A stretch of 35,729 nt of DNA from Eubacteriaceae bacterium (GTDB lineage Bacteria; Bacillota; Clostridia; Eubacteriales; Anaerofustaceae), in contig WRIE01000033.1 in assembly GCA_009782875.1 (NCBI GenBank), positions 1 to 35,729 of the forward strand, in the 5' to 3' direction. Shown here one piece after another: positions 1-7,592 of the stretch. The notes under the pieces are model-generated. The model saw only the letters and a program-made list of their open reading frames with translations. It was not told the origin of the DNA and made no database searches. Every line of letters begins with the position of its first letter. The first letter of the stretch is position 1. The position numbers and the translations under genes were made by a program.

Positions 1-2
1 CC

Positions 3-71
3 GAGTATATAAAAAATCAGGACATCGTAGAGAACCTGAAACAAGACAATTTCGGCATCGACGAGCTCTAA
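3..71 (+). CDS. C-terminal end of a gene, probably IS200/IS605-type transposase TnpA (partial)
   Basis: The window opens inside a reading frame that runs 22 codons to a TAA. Its last residues (a Y-I-x-N-Q stretch, then an acidic tail ending DEL) resemble the C-terminal helix of Y1 (HUH, single-tyrosine) IS200-like transposases. The catalytic HUH motif and tyrosine lie outside the window, so the call rests mainly on this tail plus the two GC-rich hairpins that follow, which look like an IS200/IS605 right end. It could instead be the end of an unrelated gene followed by a terminator. Confidence 0.38.
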   Translation, partial: EYIKNQDIVENLKQDNFGIDEL

Positions 72-80
72 GGTGCTTTA

Positions 81-136
81 GGCGGCTTCCAGCCGCAACA
101 CCTGAACCAACCGCCTTCCAGGCGGTGGTGGTTCAG
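81..136 (+). repeat. Paired GC-rich hairpins, probable IS200/IS605 right end (or terminator)
   Basis: Two adjacent palindromes follow the TAA. The first is GGCGGC/GCCGC around a TTCCA loop (81-96). The second has an 8-bp outer arm (102-109 with 129-136) and a 6-bp inner arm (110-115 with 121-126) around TTCCA, with a GG bulge. IS200/IS605 elements lack inverted repeats and end in such imperfect hairpins. There is no proper T-tract, which argues against a plain terminator. Confidence 0.42.
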
Positions 137-319
137 TTCCTTATTCTTTGGTATGGGATATATATTTAATCTTCCAACAAATTGCAGTTCCGTTTGGGCG
201 TTGGCACAAAAGTGGGCAATTATGGATGCGAAAGAAGTTTTCATTTGTCGCCACCTTTATGTTTTGGGCAAAATGATAATAGGATACAATGGGGATATAT
301 TGTAAAATGGAGTTGCCTC

Positions 320-1492
320 ATGAATATTAAAAAGATATTGTTGAGTTTGTTGTTATCCTTGGTTGTTTTCTTTATTGGAGGCGCAACATGGATTATTTCG
401 TTGTTTTCTGCCCCAAACTCTGTTTACCCGAATATCGCCATTTCTGCCTTTCTGGCATTATGGCTTCTTTGCATGGCATTCATTTGGAATTGGGCAACGC
501 CAAAAACCCGGCTGCTTGCATTTGTGGCAGCCGCGGTGGCAATGGTTGCCACTGCGGCAGTATATGAGGCAAACAGCTCCTACCATAGGAACATCGACCA
601 AGTCAGCGAAAGCGAAGTAGACCTTTCCGCCTACACCCCCTTTGCCTCTGGCACCCTTGCAGCGACTTTAGGCGAGCCTTCAACGCTGAAATTCACCCAA
701 GACTTCCCGTCTTTAGACGGAGCCACAGCCCTTTATCCCTTATACTCGGCATTTGTGATGGCAACATATCCGCAAGATTATAGCTCGAGCCAAGAAGGCG
801 TTATGGAGAAATATAAAACCGTTGATTGCACGAATACCGATGGCGCATACCGCAGGCTTATATCAGGGGACGTTGATGTGATATTTGTTGCCGGGCCTTC
901 CCAGGGCCAGTTGGAAATGGCCCTGCAGGAAGGAGTGGAGCTAGTGTTGACACCTATTGGAAGGGAATCTTTTGTGTTTTTTGTCAACTCTAAGAATCCT
1001 GTAGACGGGCTTTCAATTTCAGCCGTCCGGGATATCTACTCTGGAAAGGTTGCCAATTGGAAGGAGCTTGGCGGCAAAAACACAGCCATCCGCGCTTACC
1101 AGCGGCCATCAAACTCAGGCAGCCAGAGCGCCCTTGCAAGGATGATGGGGGATGTGCCCCTAATGGATGCGCCAAAAGAAGATATTGTTAATATGATGGG
1201 TGGGATGATTGAAAATGTTTCGGCCTACCGCAACTACGATAACGCTATCGGATATTCGTTTTTGTTTTATACAACCAAGATGGCAGCCAGCAACAAGATC
1301 AAGCTCTTAGAAATCAATGGGGTTGCCCCATCAAAAGAGAATGCGCTGAATGGATCATATCCATTCACTTCAGAGTTCTATGCGGTGACAGCAGGCACAG
1401 AGAATCCAAATGCGCAAGCCTTTATAGACTGGATTTTAACTAGCCAAGGACAAGCGCTAGTTGACAAAACCGGTTACATACCGCTCAATTAG
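320..1492 (+). CDS. PstS-like phosphate-type solute-binding protein with N-terminal membrane anchor
   Basis: A 390-residue protein. The ATG at 320 was chosen because a GGAG lies 7 bases upstream; an in-frame start at 182 is possible but has no ribosome site. The N-terminus has three hydrophobic segments (about residues 6-29, 38-57, 64-82). The rest is a PBP-like-2 (PstS family) domain: a TLKFTQDFP start, a GDVDVIFVAGPS segment, the hinge region with SNSGSQSALA, and a C-terminal FIDWILTSQGQALVDKTGYIPL that is characteristic of PstS-family proteins. In the family this domain binds phosphate or a similar oxyanion outside the membrane. No pstC, pstA or pstB lies nearby, so it is an orphan and may act as a sensor or anchored scavenger. 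Domain call firm, ligand unproven. Confidence 0.8.
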   Translation: MNIKKILLSLLLSLVVFFIGGATWIISLFSAPNSVYPNIAISAFLALWLLCMAFIWNWATPKTRLLAFVAAAVAMVATAAVYEANSSYHRNIDQVSESEVDLSAYTPFASGTLAATLGEPSTLKFTQDFPSLDGATALYPLYSAFVMATYPQDYSSSQEGVMEKYKTVDCTNTDGAYRRLISGDVDVIFVAGPSQGQLEMALQEGVELVLTPIGRESFVFFVNSKNPVDGLSISAVRDIYSGKVANWKELGGKNTAIRAYQRPSNSGSQSALARMMGDVPLMDAPKEDIVNMMGGMIENVSAYRNYDNAIGYSFLFYTTKMAASNKIKLLEINGVAPSKENALNGSYPFTSEFYAVTAGTENPNAQAFIDWILTSQGQALVDKTGYIPLN

Positions 1493-1502
1493 CAGCCAAA
1501 CC

Positions 1503-1535
1503 AAAAAAGGAAAGCTTATCCGCTTTCCTTTCCTT
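1503..1535. terminator. Bidirectional Rho-independent terminator
   Basis: A perfect 10-bp stem (AAAGGAAAGC at 1506-1515 with GCTTTCCTTT at 1522-1531) around a 6-base loop, with A-rich and T-rich flanks. It sits between the convergent genes ending at 1492 and 1543 and can serve both. Confidence 0.8.
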
Positions 1536-1542
1536 CCTCTCA

Positions 1543-2508
1543 TCAATTGGATAGGAGCTCTATCGTTTCTTCCAAGCTCATGCCTTGAAGATACGAGTAA
1601 ATCAGTATTGAGCTATCTTTGTCAAAAACTTCTGCCAGCAACTGGCTATATTCATCTGCGCCGACTTCATCTCCATTCCAGAAATAAGAATAGATTGGGT
1701 CGCCAGTTTCGCTGTACTGGACATCTGAATTGTTGTCTGCCCCATAGTTCCCTACTCCCACAATTGTAAACAACCCTTGGCTTAAAGAATATACGGCATC
1801 ATAGTAGACATCCATCCGCCCGCCAATATCCAATAACAACCCGCTGTTTGGGATATAGCTGATGTTGTTTTCCGACACCGAAATTGATGACATCTCCCCG
1901 GCAAAGTATGTGCATACTTCTCCGCCGGATGCGCTTATGCCATAGTTGATAATCAATTCAGGTGTATTGTCAGCGTCAATGTTAGCAAGCGAGCAGGTTG
2001 TTGTCTCAACATCATCATGGCTTGCCAAGATATTCTCAAGGTACTCAACATAAGCGCCCATCCACCCAAAGTCATTTTTTAGGAAAACCATGGAATCAGC
2101 GCTGTTAAACAAGTCGTCACTGCCGTTTTTTGATAGAATCAAATTGCTGTTATCAACAACATAGGCAAAAGACACGACCAGTGGATTGAGGGGCTCTTGG
2201 CTAAACGGGTCTATGCCTTCCGTATCGAGAGTGAGAATTCCGCCTGTAGCCTCATATACCCCTTCATACACACCGGCTAGCTCGCTGTCGACCCAGCCGA
2301 CTTTGTAAACAACTTCCCCTGATTCCTCGAAGCTCAAGGAGTAGTAGAACCCGTCGATCTTGGCTTCCCAAATCCAGTCTCCAGCCAAGCCATCTTGGGT
2401 ATTTGCCAGCTCCTGTCCATCTGGCCCCTTGCTTGTATCCCCAGGGCTGCCGCTGCAGCTAGCCGCAAAAAGTAAAACAGCCAGCAAAACCATCACTTTA
2501 TTTTTCAA
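1543..2508 (-). CDS. Secreted lipoprotein of unknown function
   Basis: A 321-residue protein. The start is a TTG at 2506-2508, fixed by GGAGGG six bases upstream; the internal ATG at codon 6 lacks such a site. A short positive N-terminus, a hydrophobic stretch and a lipobox LFAASC place the lipidated cysteine at residue 18, so it should be anchored to the outer face of the membrane. The mature part is acidic and aspartate-rich, with a small lipocalin-like beta-rich first half (GDWIWEAKIDGFYYSLSF) and a second half containing NIDADNTPELIINYG, a phrase typical of FG-GAP-like or DUF-type Firmicute lipoproteins that report on calcium or ligand binding. No enzyme motif is visible. It stands alone, facing the PstS-like gene across a shared terminator. 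Confidence 0.72.
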   Translation of the reverse strand: MKNKVMVLLAVLLFAASCSGSPGDTSKGPDGQELANTQDGLAGDWIWEAKIDGFYYSLSFEESGEVVYKVGWVDSELAGVYEGVYEATGGILTLDTEGIDPFSQEPLNPLVVSFAYVVDNSNLILSKNGSDDLFNSADSMVFLKNDFGWMGAYVEYLENILASHDDVETTTCSLANIDADNTPELIINYGISASGGEVCTYFAGEMSSISVSENNISYIPNSGLLLDIGGRMDVYYDAVYSLSQGLFTIVGVGNYGADNNSDVQYSETGDPIYSYFWNGDEVGADEYSQLLAEVFDKDSSILIYSYLQGMSLEETIELLSN

Positions 2509-2694
2509 ATTTATCCCTCCAATATTCGATTATGCAGTTTTAAAATACAATGAATTTTGCCCAAAAGCAACGTATTCCGACTAACATAAGGCTTTTACGC
2601 TAAACAATCTTCAAATAATCAGTCAATATGAGCCAAATGTTTTTTGAAGGGGAAACTGAGCCAAGCAATAAGCGCATACCAATACCTACAATAA

Positions 2695-3027
2695 TTAGCA
2701 AACAAGCGACTTGCCTATACTTACCTGGATGTCGTTTTTGTCAGCGATGAGTTTCCTCAAGGGATGAGCGATAAGTTTATCCCCACATACCATTTACTTT
2801 CGATCCTCCACATATTAATAGCCACACTTTCATTGGTGTTCTTCAAGCATCATTCCAACCGTGGTCCTTGACGATACAAAACCCGTTTCCTGGACAATAT
2901 ACTTTTTATTTTTGCCCTAGGCTTTAGCCTGTTGATGGCATGGGGCACTTTGCATCGAATCGATGCGAAGTGTCAAATGCTACTCCCCAAGCTAAGCCAC
3001 AGCATTGGCTTTTTCGATCGCTCTTGA
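2695..3027 (+). pseudogene. Decayed membrane-protein fragment
   Basis: One frame stays open for 110 codons from 2695 except for a single TGA at 2869-2871. Conceptual translation across it gives two hydrophobic segments (a LLSILHILIATLSLVFF stretch before the stop and an LFIFALGFSLLMAWG stretch after it), each followed by basic residues, as in a multi-pass membrane protein. There is no start codon with a ribosome site. I read it as a relic of a membrane-protein gene of unknown family; chance openness cannot be excluded. Confidence 0.33.
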
Positions 3028-3205
3028 GCTGGATCTTGAACAAACTGCCCAGCTGCTTTCAAGCGCAGGTTTCTCCCTGTCCAGAAGCCGGAAGTTTGAT
3101 GTGATTATAGAATACTTCATCGCCAGCGGCAATTATGACATCTATGAAATCAACGAAGTGCTCTTCAGATACGAGCAGCCTTTGCTTGGAGGCTGGTCCA
3201 GCTAA
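2996..3205 (+). pseudogene. C-terminal remnant of a macro-domain (RNase III inhibitor-like) protein
   Basis: About 69 codons ending in TAA at 3205. The fragment carries the helical tail that I recognise from the C-terminus of Firmicute macro-domain proteins: an ALELDLEQT segment, then SRSRKFDVIIEYFI, NYDIYEINEVLF and QPLLG. The macro domain itself is absent; a TAA sits just upstream in frame (2993-2995), and the preceding DNA belongs to another decayed frame. The same tail also occurs on some other Firmicute proteins, so the parent identity is less sure than the fact that it is truncated. Confidence 0.48.
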
Positions 3206-3528
3206 TATAGGTCTTGCCCATCAAGCTTTTCTATCCAGAGCGAATGCAGGATGGCCAAATCGTCACTAAACTCTTTGGCGGTTTGGCCATCTGCCTTTTT
3301 TAGCTCCTCTAAGGTTTCGAATATAAAACCTTCGCCTTTTTGGGCTTTAAAGTCATTTGCGATTTTCATAAACGAGCTGCCCATAAACCCAAACCGGTTT
3401 TTTGCGGAAGCGATGTCAGGCGTTTTGTCAACATACCATTTTCCTGTCCTGTTATTTTTGATGGCGAATATCCCGCCAATTTGCTCCCTGTTTTTGTAAG
3501 CGGCTATTAATTCCTTTTTATTGTCCAT
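3202..3528 (-). CDS. GIY-YIG nuclease family protein
   Basis: A 108-residue protein with ATG at 3526-3528 and GGAGAGG upstream. It resembles a small Firmicute family of single-domain GIY-YIG proteins: an N-terminal KNREQIGGIFAIKN (the GIY-like half, here GIF), KTGKWYVDK-like second strand, then helix-rich FGFMGSSFMKIANDF, FIFETLEEL and a C-terminal SDDLAILHSLWIEKL. In the family the domain is a compact metal-dependent endonuclease fold, but in this subgroup the tyrosines are eroded (IGGIFAI and WYVD instead of GIY and YIG), so catalysis is doubtful. Its 3' end overlaps the end of the macro-protein remnant by four bases on the opposite strand. Confidence 0.66.
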   Translation of the reverse strand: MDNKKELIAAYKNREQIGGIFAIKNNRTGKWYVDKTPDIASAKNRFGFMGSSFMKIANDFKAQKGEGFIFETLEELKKADGQTAKEFSDDLAILHSLWIEKLDGQDLY

Positions 3529-3648
3529 TTGAACCTCTCCTTGCCATATTGTAATAATTGTATAACGCTAGGAGCAAAAAGCAAAAAAATATCAAGAAAG
3601 AGCTAAAAATTTTTATGTTTTTAGATTAAAATCTAGAATGGAGATAAA

Positions 3649-3672
3649 ATGCCCAGAGGTTGGAGCGTTTGA
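3649..3672 (+). CDS. Seven-codon leader ORF overlapping the kinase gene start
   Basis: ATG at 3649 preceded by GGAGAT five bases upstream, reading seven codons (M-P-R-G-W-S-V) to a TGA at 3670-3672. The stop shares one base with the ATG of the kinase gene (TGATG), an arrangement typical of translational coupling. The kinase has its own GGAG inside this mini-ORF. No run of a regulated amino acid is present, so ordinary attenuation is not indicated. Seen in sequence; function inferred. Confidence 0.35.
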   Translation: MPRGWSV

Positions 3673-4268
3673 TGGATAAAAACAGTTTGGCTATGCAAGC
3701 CATCGTCCCAAAGATAATTGAGCTGCAAAACCAAAAAGAGATTGTGCTTGCAGCTATTGACGGCAGATGCGCCTCAGGCAAGAGCGCTTTAGCGGCAGTT
3801 TTGGAAAAAGAGCTATTATGCAACGTTTTGCACATGGACGACTTTTTCCTGCGCCCAGGCCAGCGCACTAAAGAACGCTTGGCTGAGCCTGGCGGCAATG
3901 TCGACAGGGAGCGGTTTGAAATCGAGGTCCTATTGCCTCTTTCAAAAGGTTTGGACTTCTCATATAGGCCATTTCGGTGTGATACCATGGGTTTCGGCAA
4001 TCCAGTGAAAGTGGAAGCAAAGCCAATAGCTGTCATCGAGGGGTCATACTCCCACCACCCTGCTTTGGCTGGCTATTATGATTTGCGGATCTTTTTGTCT
4101 ATCGACTATGAAAGCCAGTTGGCAAGGATTGAAAAGAGGGGTGGCCAGGATGCTCTCAAAAGCTTTGCCAGTTTGTGGATACCGATGGAAGAGGCATACT
4201 TCGAGGCTTTTAATGTCGAAAAGGCTGCCCACTTCTGTTTTGGCAAGGAATATTTAGGAGGCAAATAA
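3672..4268 (+). CDS. Uridine kinase-like P-loop nucleoside kinase
   Basis: A 198-residue protein. ATG at 3672 is chosen over the upstream TTG at 3660 because GGAG lies at 3662-3665. A Walker A motif GRCASGKS is at residues 31-38, followed by an LHMDDFF segment (the Asp-bearing strand typical of uridine kinase and phosphoribulokinase relatives), a DRERFEIEVLLPL motif, and a VIEGSYSHHP segment matching the Walker-B-like E-G-x-Y/H of this family. Such enzymes transfer ATP phosphate to a nucleoside or similar small molecule in the cytoplasm; the substrate cannot be told. It overlaps the next gene by one base, so the two form an operon. Confidence 0.76.
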   Translation: MDKNSLAMQAIVPKIIELQNQKEIVLAAIDGRCASGKSALAAVLEKELLCNVLHMDDFFLRPGQRTKERLAEPGGNVDRERFEIEVLLPLSKGLDFSYRPFRCDTMGFGNPVKVEAKPIAVIEGSYSHHPALAGYYDLRIFLSIDYESQLARIEKRGGQDALKSFASLWIPMEEAYFEAFNVEKAAHFCFGKEYLGGK

Positions 4269-4912
4269 TGCAAAAGAAAATTGTATCAATAAATTGCAGC
4301 CCGAGAACTGGGTGGAACACTGATATTTTGGTAAGCGAAGCGGAAAAAGGCGCTGCTGCGAATGGCGGCGAAATTGAGCGCTTTGACTTGTACAAACTCG
4401 GGCCATTTACCGGCTGCCTCTCCTGTTTTGGATGCAAAACAGAGAAATACCAGGGAAAATGTGTTACAAATGATGCCTTGTCCCCCGTTCTAGAAAGCAT
4501 ACAAAAAGCTGACGGGCTGATAATCGGCACCCCAATATATATTAGTGAGGTCACAGCTGGTTTCAGGGCATTTTATGAGAGGCTGGCTTTCCAGACCATA
4601 ACATACAGGGAAGATATACACAGCTACAATAACCGCAAAATACCAGTAGTTTTGATATTTACATGCAATGCTTCCAAGAGCGCATTTGCCCACGCCGGAT
4701 ACGAAAAGCTGCTTGGCAAGTACTCAGAGGAAATGGGGCGCTTTGTCGGCCCGACATCAGTATTTGTTGCATCTGAGACCATGCAAGTGGACAACTATGA
4801 AAAGTGGGGATGGACCCGGTTTGACGCCAAAGAAAGGGAAGAGCGCAGAAGAAACGTGTTTCCTGTGGAAATGGAGGAAGCTTATAATTTAGGCTTCAAT
4901 GTGGCTGGATAA
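4268..4912 (+). CDS. Flavodoxin-fold NADPH-dependent FMN reductase, iron-sulfur flavoprotein-like
   Basis: A 214-residue protein with GGAGG 6 bases before the ATG, translationally coupled to the kinase. The N-terminus KKIVSINCSPRTGWNTD is the phosphate-binding loop of the NADPH-dependent FMN reductase family, and GLIIGTPIYISEVTAGFRAFYERL is the conserved second FMN-contact region. Cysteines at 50, 53, 56 and 65 form CX2CX2CX8C, close to the compact CX2CX2CX4-7C [4Fe-4S] motif of archaeal and clostridial Isf proteins. It probably moves electrons or reduces small substrates in the cytoplasm. FMN binding is likely; the cluster is an inference. A strong terminator follows. Confidence 0.78.
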   Translation: MQKKIVSINCSPRTGWNTDILVSEAEKGAAANGGEIERFDLYKLGPFTGCLSCFGCKTEKYQGKCVTNDALSPVLESIQKADGLIIGTPIYISEVTAGFRAFYERLAFQTITYREDIHSYNNRKIPVVLIFTCNASKSAFAHAGYEKLLGKYSEEMGRFVGPTSVFVASETMQVDNYEKWGWTRFDAKEREERRRNVFPVEMEEAYNLGFNVAG

Positions 4913-4916
4913 AAAC

Positions 4917-4957
4917 AAGAAAAACTTCCAGGCAAAGCATTGCCGGAAGTTTTTCTT
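4917..4957 (+). terminator. Rho-independent terminator of the kinase-flavoprotein operon
   Basis: A 13-bp outer stem (4917-4929 with 4945-4957) that continues into GGCA/TGCC (4931-4934 with 4941-4944) after a one-base bulge. The 3' arm itself is T-rich (GTTTTTCTT). Confidence 0.82.
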
Positions 4958-4992
4958 GGAAGTATTGTTTTTGTTTGAATTTTTTTGTGGGC

Positions 4993-5036
4993 AAAGAGCC
5001 ATACTCCTTAAGCAATGGGGCGCAAGGCTCTTTTTT
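4993..5036 (-). terminator. Probable terminator of metG
   Basis: AAAGAGCC (4993-5000) pairs with GGCTCTTT (5026-5033) just past the metG stop. The loop is long (25 bases) and the T-run on the minus strand is modest, so this is a fair but not strong terminator. Confidence 0.5.
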
Positions 5037-5046
5037 AATTATCATG

Positions 5047-6666
5047 CTAAATCCCCAGTTTTACCAGCTCCTCCTCAACGGTCTTCTTGTCTAGGCGCTC
5101 AAACAACAATTCCGGCTCTGGTATTGGAAGCAGCGCGGGAATGGATTTCAAACTCCAGCTATCATCAATTCCAAGCCATTTAACTATTTTCTCTGAAGAG
5201 AAAGGGATGAAAGGCTTGAGAAGCACGGCAAGGTTTGCGGCAATTTGAACACAATTGAAAATAGTCTGGGCACAGTGGCTTAAGTCGCTGCTGGCAGTTT
5301 CCCATGGGCGGTGGGCGTCATAATACTTGTTTGCAAAACGCACAAATTCAAAAATTTCAAACAAGGCATCTTTTATATCCCCGTTTTCAATCTGCTTGCC
5401 AACAGAAGTGAACAGCCTATCCATCCTCGTCTCGATTTGGGGGTCAACTGTCCCGCAAGGGACAACCCCTCCCATATACTTGTAGATAAAAGCCAAAGTC
5501 CGGTTTATAAAGTTGCCATAGGAGCCCAATAGCTCGCTGTTGTTGGAGTTTACAAATTCACGCCATGTGAAATCTGCGTCCCGCCGCTCAGGCGCATTGG
5601 CAATAAGGAAGTAGCGGATCGAATCAGGTTGGCGTGTAGCCAGCAAATCTTTTGCAAAAATAGCCCAGTTTTCCGAAGTTGATATCTTTCTGCCCTCCAG
5701 TGTCAAGAATTCGCTGGAAATAATGTTGTCGGGAAGTTTCCATTCCCCTCCATGGGCGAGCATCAAAGAAGGCAAAACAATTGTGTGGAAGGGAATATTA
5801 TCTTTCCCGTGGACGTAGTAATGCATGGTGCCTTGGGCCCACAGCTCAGTTGGATCCTCCCCCCTGGCAAGCGACAATGAGTTTGCCATAGACAGATACC
5901 CCAAAACATTTTCTGCCCACACATATATCTTCTTGCCTTCATACCCCTCTTTCGGCACGTCAATGCCCCACTCCAAATCCCTGGTGATAGCCCTGTCCCT
6001 AAGCCCTTCGTCGATATAGCGCCTGGTCAGCCCTATTGCGTTTTTGCGCCAAGTTGGCCTGGCTCCCACAAAAGCCTCCAGCCCGCAACGGAATTTTGAG
6101 ATTGCCAGGAACAAGTGGTTAGCAGGCCGGAACACTGGCGCCGAGCCGCATATGGCGCATTCTGCCTCCGTTAGGGACTCGGCATCAATGATGCTTCCGC
6201 AAGAATCGCATTGGTCGCCCCGCGCCCTAGACCCGCAGCTTGGGCATTTGCCCGTGATGAACCTGTCAGCCAAGGCTATGTTGCAATGCTCGCAGAACGC
6301 AGCCAATTCTTCTTTTTCGTATATATATTCCCCTTCATACATCTCTTTGTGGAATTGTTTTACAAAATCAGCATGCTCGCTTGAGGATGTCTTCCCATAG
6401 TGGTCAAATGTGAAACCTAATTGTTCAAAACACGCAACATACTCATTATGGTAATAATCGCTGATCTCCTGGGGAGTTTTAGCCTCCTGTTTGGCGCGCA
6501 GCTCAATAGGCGTGCCATGGCAGTCTGTCCCGGAAACAAAATATACTTCATCCCCTTTGGACCTGTAGTAGCGGGCGATTACGTCCCCCGGCAAGTTTGA
6601 TGACAAATGGCCAATATGCAAAGATCCATTTGCGAATGTCCATGCGTTTCCAATTAGCACTTTCAT
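5047..6666 (-). CDS. metG: Methionine--tRNA ligase
   Basis: A 539-residue class I aminoacyl-tRNA synthetase that charges tRNA-Met with methionine in the cytoplasm. ATG at 6664-6666 has GGAGAG upstream. The HIGH signature is at residues 17-20. Four CxxC knuckles (125/128, 141/144, 153/156, 170/173) form the two-zinc connective-peptide insert. The KMSKS loop is degenerate: KISTS at 327-331 within EGRKISTSENWAI. The C-terminal anticodon-binding domain is present, but the extra EMAP/tRNA-binding domain of many bacterial MetRS is missing (the protein ends near the end of the anticodon domain). Expression is controlled by the T-box leader immediately upstream. The variant KMSKS loop suggests the subtype sometimes found as a second MetRS. 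Confidence 0.95.
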   Translation of the reverse strand: MKVLIGNAWTFANGSLHIGHLSSNLPGDVIARYYRSKGDEVYFVSGTDCHGTPIELRAKQEAKTPQEISDYYHNEYVACFEQLGFTFDHYGKTSSSEHADFVKQFHKEMYEGEYIYEKEELAAFCEHCNIALADRFITGKCPSCGSRARGDQCDSCGSIIDAESLTEAECAICGSAPVFRPANHLFLAISKFRCGLEAFVGARPTWRKNAIGLTRRYIDEGLRDRAITRDLEWGIDVPKEGYEGKKIYVWAENVLGYLSMANSLSLARGEDPTELWAQGTMHYYVHGKDNIPFHTIVLPSLMLAHGGEWKLPDNIISSEFLTLEGRKISTSENWAIFAKDLLATRQPDSIRYFLIANAPERRDADFTWREFVNSNNSELLGSYGNFINRTLAFIYKYMGGVVPCGTVDPQIETRMDRLFTSVGKQIENGDIKDALFEIFEFVRFANKYYDAHRPWETASSDLSHCAQTIFNCVQIAANLAVLLKPFIPFSSEKIVKWLGIDDSWSLKSIPALLPIPEPELLFERLDKKTVEEELVKLGI

Positions 6667-6715
6667 TTAATTCTCTCCTTGGTTAAATAAATTTGTGTGG
6701 AACTTGGTCTGTAAC

Positions 6716-7020
6716 GCTAAAAAAGCCCTCCTCTCCGAAAACTTAGTTTTCGGGGACGAGAGCTTACGCTTCGCGGTACCACCCCAAATTTATCCATGCC
6801 TCACGGCAAAGACCTCATCTGCTGCGGGCAAGACAGACCTTGCCGAGAGCATAGCGCGTTTACGGGCGCACCCGTCGCAGCCTTGGGCGCTATGCCTTCG
6901 GTGCGCAGCTCTGAGACCATGTTCAGCGGCCGCGCGCCTCTTCCCGTTCTCAGCTACCCGGGTTCTCTGTAGGATGGGCAAACCACTTACTCTTCTCTTC
7001 ATTGCCTTTTTTATTACTAT
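6716..7020 (-). promoter_or_regulatory. T-box riboswitch leader, methionine-specific
   Basis: On the minus strand, upstream of metG. The T-box sequence GGGGTGGTACCGCG (6772-6785) is followed by a terminator hairpin whose core is CCGAAAAC/GTTTTCGG (6735-6742 with 6746-6753) and an U-run (6719-6724). Further upstream lie a Stem I with a GTAGCTGAGAA distal loop and the phrase GAACATGG, in which ATG (6918-6920) is in the specifier position. An AUG specifier reads the tRNA-Met anticodon, matching the gene controlled. Uncharged tRNA-Met would stabilise the antiterminator and let metG be transcribed. T-box identity is firm; the specifier assignment is by eye. Confidence 0.9.
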
Positions 7021-7109
7021 ATTCCCTTAGTCTAAAAAAAGCAACTAGGAAATGAAAAAACAGTGTTGGAAGTTGGTTGCGCTATATGTTTCCAAGCCAA
7101 AAACAGCAA

Positions 7110-7592
7110 TTAATCCGTTAAATCCAAACTGTTGACCCAATCAGCTAAACTCTCCTTGTCGTACTTGTTTAGCAGTTTTCCAGGTTTCCAGTTTGTAGTT
7201 GGCGGGCACAGGTCTTTGAGCACTTGCTCAGACTTGCCAAGGCCGCTGCCTCCTGATGTGCAAAATAATATGATTGTCTTCAAAGAGAAATCATAACTTT
7301 CCAGGAAAGTATTTATTATAGTTGGAGCAATATACCACCATACGGGAAAGCCGATAAACACAACTCCGTATTCATCCATATTCTCCAAGGTTTTGTGGAT
7401 TGCAGGGCGTGAAGCCTGGTCGTTCATCTCAACACTGCTTCTGCTGCTTTTGTTTCTCCAATCAAGGTCCTCAGTAGTGTAAGGGATTTCCGGCTCGATT
7501 TCAAAAATATCCGCTCCTGCAGCCAAGGCAAGGTCTTCGGCTACTTTTTTGGTCACGCCGCTGGCGGAAAAAAAAGCTACTAGTTTCTTCAT
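7110..7592 (-). CDS. Flavodoxin
   Basis: A 160-residue flavodoxin. ATG at 7590-7592 is preferred over the TTG just before it because AGAGG is then 7 bases away. The N-terminal KKLVAFFSASGVTKKVAEDLA is the FMN phosphate-binding loop with S/T residues; VVFIGFPVWWYIAP is the conserved aromatic loop beside the isoalloxazine ring; the C-terminal third has ILFCTSGGSGLGKS. This is the flavodoxin_4 subgroup, a low-potential FMN electron carrier in the cytoplasm. It is monocistronic, following the T-box/metG unit in the same direction but too far upstream of it to share control. Confidence 0.86.
   Translation of the reverse strand: MKKLVAFFSASGVTKKVAEDLALAAGADIFEIEPEIPYTTEDLDWRNKSSRSSVEMNDQASRPAIHKTLENMDEYGVVFIGFPVWWYIAPTIINTFLESYDFSLKTIILFCTSGGSGLGKSEQVLKDLCPPTTNWKPGKLLNKYDKESLADWVNSLDLTD

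Noticed and set aside
182-319. Longer N-terminus for the PstS-like protein from 182
   Set aside because: The extra 46 residues are not membrane- or signal-like, lack a ribosome site, and the GGAG-led ATG at 320 is a better start.
6790-7030. Open frames on both strands within the metG leader
   Set aside because: They lie inside the T-box RNA, where base pairing constrains sequence, and have no ribosome site; the RNA explains the region.
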